Shown here: positions 4,852-6,821 of the stretch, piece by piece | Numbering within the stretch: the first letter of the stretch is position 1 | Layout: every line of letters begins with the position of its first letter | Notes under the pieces: model-generated | What the model saw: only the letters and a program-made list of their open reading frames with translations | The model's database searches: none | Told to the model about the DNA's origin: nothing | Assembly: GCA_002421845.1 (NCBI GenBank) | Contig: DISL01000069.1 | Coordinates: 24,961 to 31,781 of the forward strand | Direction of reading: 5' to 3' | Origin: Epsilonproteobacteria bacterium UBA6211 | GTDB taxonomy: Bacteria; Campylobacterota; Campylobacteria; Campylobacterales; Arcobacteraceae | DNA: 6,821 nucleotides | Position numbers and translations under genes: made by a program

Positions 4852-6821
4852 ATGAGCGTAAAGAATAAGTTGGTATTATTGGCATCTGTGTTGCTAATAA
4901 GCATTGGTATTGTTGGAGGTATAGCATTTAAGGCATCTTCATCATGGTCTAATGACATGGTAAAAATAGGAGAGGATAGAATACCTGGTATTTTATATCT
5001 ATCAAATCTAAATAAAGAGAGAATGGTTATAAGAGCCCAAACTCTAAATATCTATACTTTTGAAAACAATTACTCTGCAAGTTCAAATTTCGCAGATGTC
5101 GCTTCACAAAGAGCAAAAAGTTGGAAAATCATAGAAGAAAACTTTGAAAAATTTGTCAATCTACCAAGAGCAAGTGAAAAAGGTAAACAAGCAGTTGCAA
5201 AACTTCAATCTGAATACAATCAATGGAGAAATATATATGTAACACTTGACGGTATAATAGCTAAATTAGCATCAAACAACAATCCTACTACTCAAAAAGA
5301 ACTTTTTGAAGAATATAGAAAAGCCGTAGCAATCATGGTACCTATTTCCAATACAATGGGTTCTACAATGGATGAACTTACAAAAACAAATTTAGAAAAT
5401 ACAAATACTATGATAGAAAATGTCAGTTCTACTGCTAATACTTTTATTACTGTAACCCTAATTGCTATTTTAATTTCTATTATAATAGGCGTAGCATTAA
5501 CTTTTACAACTATTAATAGTATTATGAGTTCACTAAGCAAAGTCAAAGATGGTCTAAACGGCTTCTTTGCATTTATCAATAGAGAGGCTTCACATGCAAC
5601 TCATATAGAGCTTAATAGTACGGATGAATTCGGTCAAATGGCACAAGAAATAAACAATGCCATAGATAAAACGGTAAGAGAGATAGAACAAGATAATGCT
5701 TTAGTTGCAGAGATAGATGATATTATCGAAAAAGTGGACAACGGTTTTTATTTCTATACGGTACAAGGAACTTCATCAAATCCTATGACAAATAGTATCA
5801 AAGATAAAGTAAATCAGCTAGTGGTAGGGACAAACCAACAAATACAACTTGTAGTGGATACTATGATAAGATATGGAGAAAGTGATTTTACTTATACATA
5901 CGACCCTAAAGTAAATGAAAATATGAACGGAAGTTTTGGTTCACTAGTAGCTTCTACTATGCTCATAGGAAACAACGTTTCGGAACTTATAGGTATGATA
6001 CTAAATGCCGGAGAGAAACTAAATCTTGATACAAGCATACTTGAAGAGACGTCAAACAATCTTGCACGTTCAAGCAACGAACAAGCAGCTTCACTAGAAG
6101 AAACTGCAGCTGCACTTGAACAAATAACAAGTACTATCATAAACAACAATGAGAATATCAATAAAATACTTTTGAATTCAAAAGATTTAAATAGCTCCGT
6201 TGATGTAGGACAAAAACTTGCAAATGAAACTGCAACGTCTATGGATGAGATAAATACTCAAGTAAACTTGATAAATGACGCTATTACAGTAATAGACCAA
6301 ATAGCTTTCCAAACAAATATCCTTTCACTAAATGCTGCAGTTGAAGCTGCAACGGCAGGTGAAGCAGGAAAAGGATTTGCCGTAGTTGCACAAGAGGTAA
6401 GAAACCTTGCTTCAAGAAGTGCTGAAGCAGCTAAAGAGATAAAAGCAATAGTTGAAAATGCTACTTCAAAAGCAAACCAAGGTAAAAAAATCAGCGATGA
6501 TATGATACAAGGGTATCAAGCACTAAATACAAACATACAAAATACCGTACATTTGATTAATGATATAGCAAGTGCTTCAAAAGAGCAACAAGAAGGGCTT
6601 GAACAAATCAATGACGCTGTAACCCAACTAGACCAAGCAACTCAACAAAATGCTTCGGAGGCAACAAGAATAAGTGACCTTGTAGGGGAAGTTTCTAAGC
6701 TATCAGATGACCTTGTTACGGCTGCAAGTAGAGCGAAATTCAAACAAGAAGCAAGAAAACAAGTAAGTGACGTTGATTTGGTATTCCAAACTGCAAAACT
6801 GAAAAATGACCATATTAGATT
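4852..6821 (+). CDS. Methyl-accepting chemotaxis protein with 4-helix-bundle-like sensor and CZB domain start; cut at right edge
   Basis: The frame runs open to the window end, with 656 codons visible. TM1 is at about 5-26 and TM2 at about 198-220. Between them lies a ~170-residue periplasmic domain of helical character (RIPGILYLSNLNKERMVIRA), which looks like a 4HB_MCP sensor; the ligand is not predictable. A HAMP region follows, containing FFAFINRE and STDEFGQMAQEINNAID, a form I associate with Campylobacterota receptors. A second HAMP-like stretch (about 281-375) precedes the signalling hairpin. The tip IDQIAFQTNILSLNAAVEAA is at 481-500, and the second half of the hairpin is closely similar to the MCP at 1-696 without visible gaps. 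Near the end, FQTAKLKNDHIR (645-656) matches the beginning of a CZB (chemoreceptor zinc-binding) domain, with H654 as its first zinc-ligand His; the remainder lies outside. It has its own regulatory region, so it may be expressed separately from the cheW-cheV genes. Confidence 0.95.
   Translation, partial: MSVKNKLVLLASVLLISIGIVGGIAFKASSSWSNDMVKIGEDRIPGILYLSNLNKERMVIRAQTLNIYTFENNYSASSNFADVASQRAKSWKIIEENFEKFVNLPRASEKGKQAVAKLQSEYNQWRNIYVTLDGIIAKLASNNNPTTQKELFEEYRKAVAIMVPISNTMGSTMDELTKTNLENTNTMIENVSSTANTFITVTLIAILISIIIGVALTFTTINSIMSSLSKVKDGLNGFFAFINREASHATHIELNSTDEFGQMAQEINNAIDKTVREIEQDNALVAEIDDIIEKVDNGFYFYTVQGTSSNPMTNSIKDKVNQLVVGTNQQIQLVVDTMIRYGESDFTYTYDPKVNENMNGSFGSLVASTMLIGNNVSELIGMILNAGEKLNLDTSILEETSNNLARSSNEQAASLEETAAALEQITSTIINNNENINKILLNSKDLNSSVDVGQKLANETATSMDEINTQVNLINDAITVIDQIAFQTNILSLNAAVEAATAGEAGKGFAVVAQEVRNLASRSAEAAKEIKAIVENATSKANQGKKISDDMIQGYQALNTNIQNTVHLINDIASASKEQQEGLEQINDAVTQLDQATQQNASEATRISDLVGEVSKLSDDLVTAASRAKFKQEARKQVSDVDLVFQTAKLKNDHIR

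Noticed and set aside
1..6821. CRISPR arrays, tRNA/rRNA genes, insertion sequences
   Set aside because: No spaced identical repeats, clover-leaf sequences, rRNA segments, transposase frames or terminal inverted repeats were seen.

Overview
This AT-rich window carries a small chemosensory gene cluster, all on the + strand. It is flanked on both sides by methyl-accepting chemotaxis protein (MCP) genes that run off the window edges. Three things suggest a Campylobacterota (epsilonproteobacterial) genome: heavy use of ATA, AAA and TTA-type codons; MCPs with the long post-membrane 'FFAF-INRE ... DEFGQMA' HAMP region and a CZB-type start at the C-terminus; and promoters of the T-run-G plus -10 type. 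This is an inference from style; I cannot name the genus.

Layout. 1-696: 3' end of an MCP gene ending in an EWEAF pentapeptide. 697-953: non-coding, with a hairpin, short direct repeats and a probable promoter. 954-1409: CheW. 1418-2053: unrecognised 211-aa protein. 2054-2140: short gap with an extended -10 and a palindrome over the predicted start point. 2141-2530: CheY. 2549-3682: CheA-like protein of only 377 aa. 3666-4550: CheV (CheW-like domain plus receiver), overlapping the previous gene by 17 bases. 4551-4851: non-coding, with a hairpin and two groups of 11-bp direct repeats. 4852 to the right edge: a nearly complete second MCP, cut just inside its C-terminal CZB domain.

How they would work together. 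MCPs pair with CheW/CheV couplers and a CheA kinase, which phosphorylates receivers such as CheY and CheV. Here CheY keeps the residues needed for phosphorylation and the couplers look intact, but the only kinase-like protein does not look like a working kinase. It lacks the phosphotransfer (P1) and CheY-binding (P2) domains. It has also lost N-box residues and the whole F-box/G2-box ATP-lid region, while keeping the dimerisation (P3), DDGRG and P5 coupling parts. The best reading is a chemosensory module built around a predicted CheA pseudokinase and an uncharacterised partner (the 211-aa protein). It would depend on a kinase encoded elsewhere, or act as a structural or modulatory part of the receptor array. 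No CheR, CheB or canonical CheA is encoded in the window.
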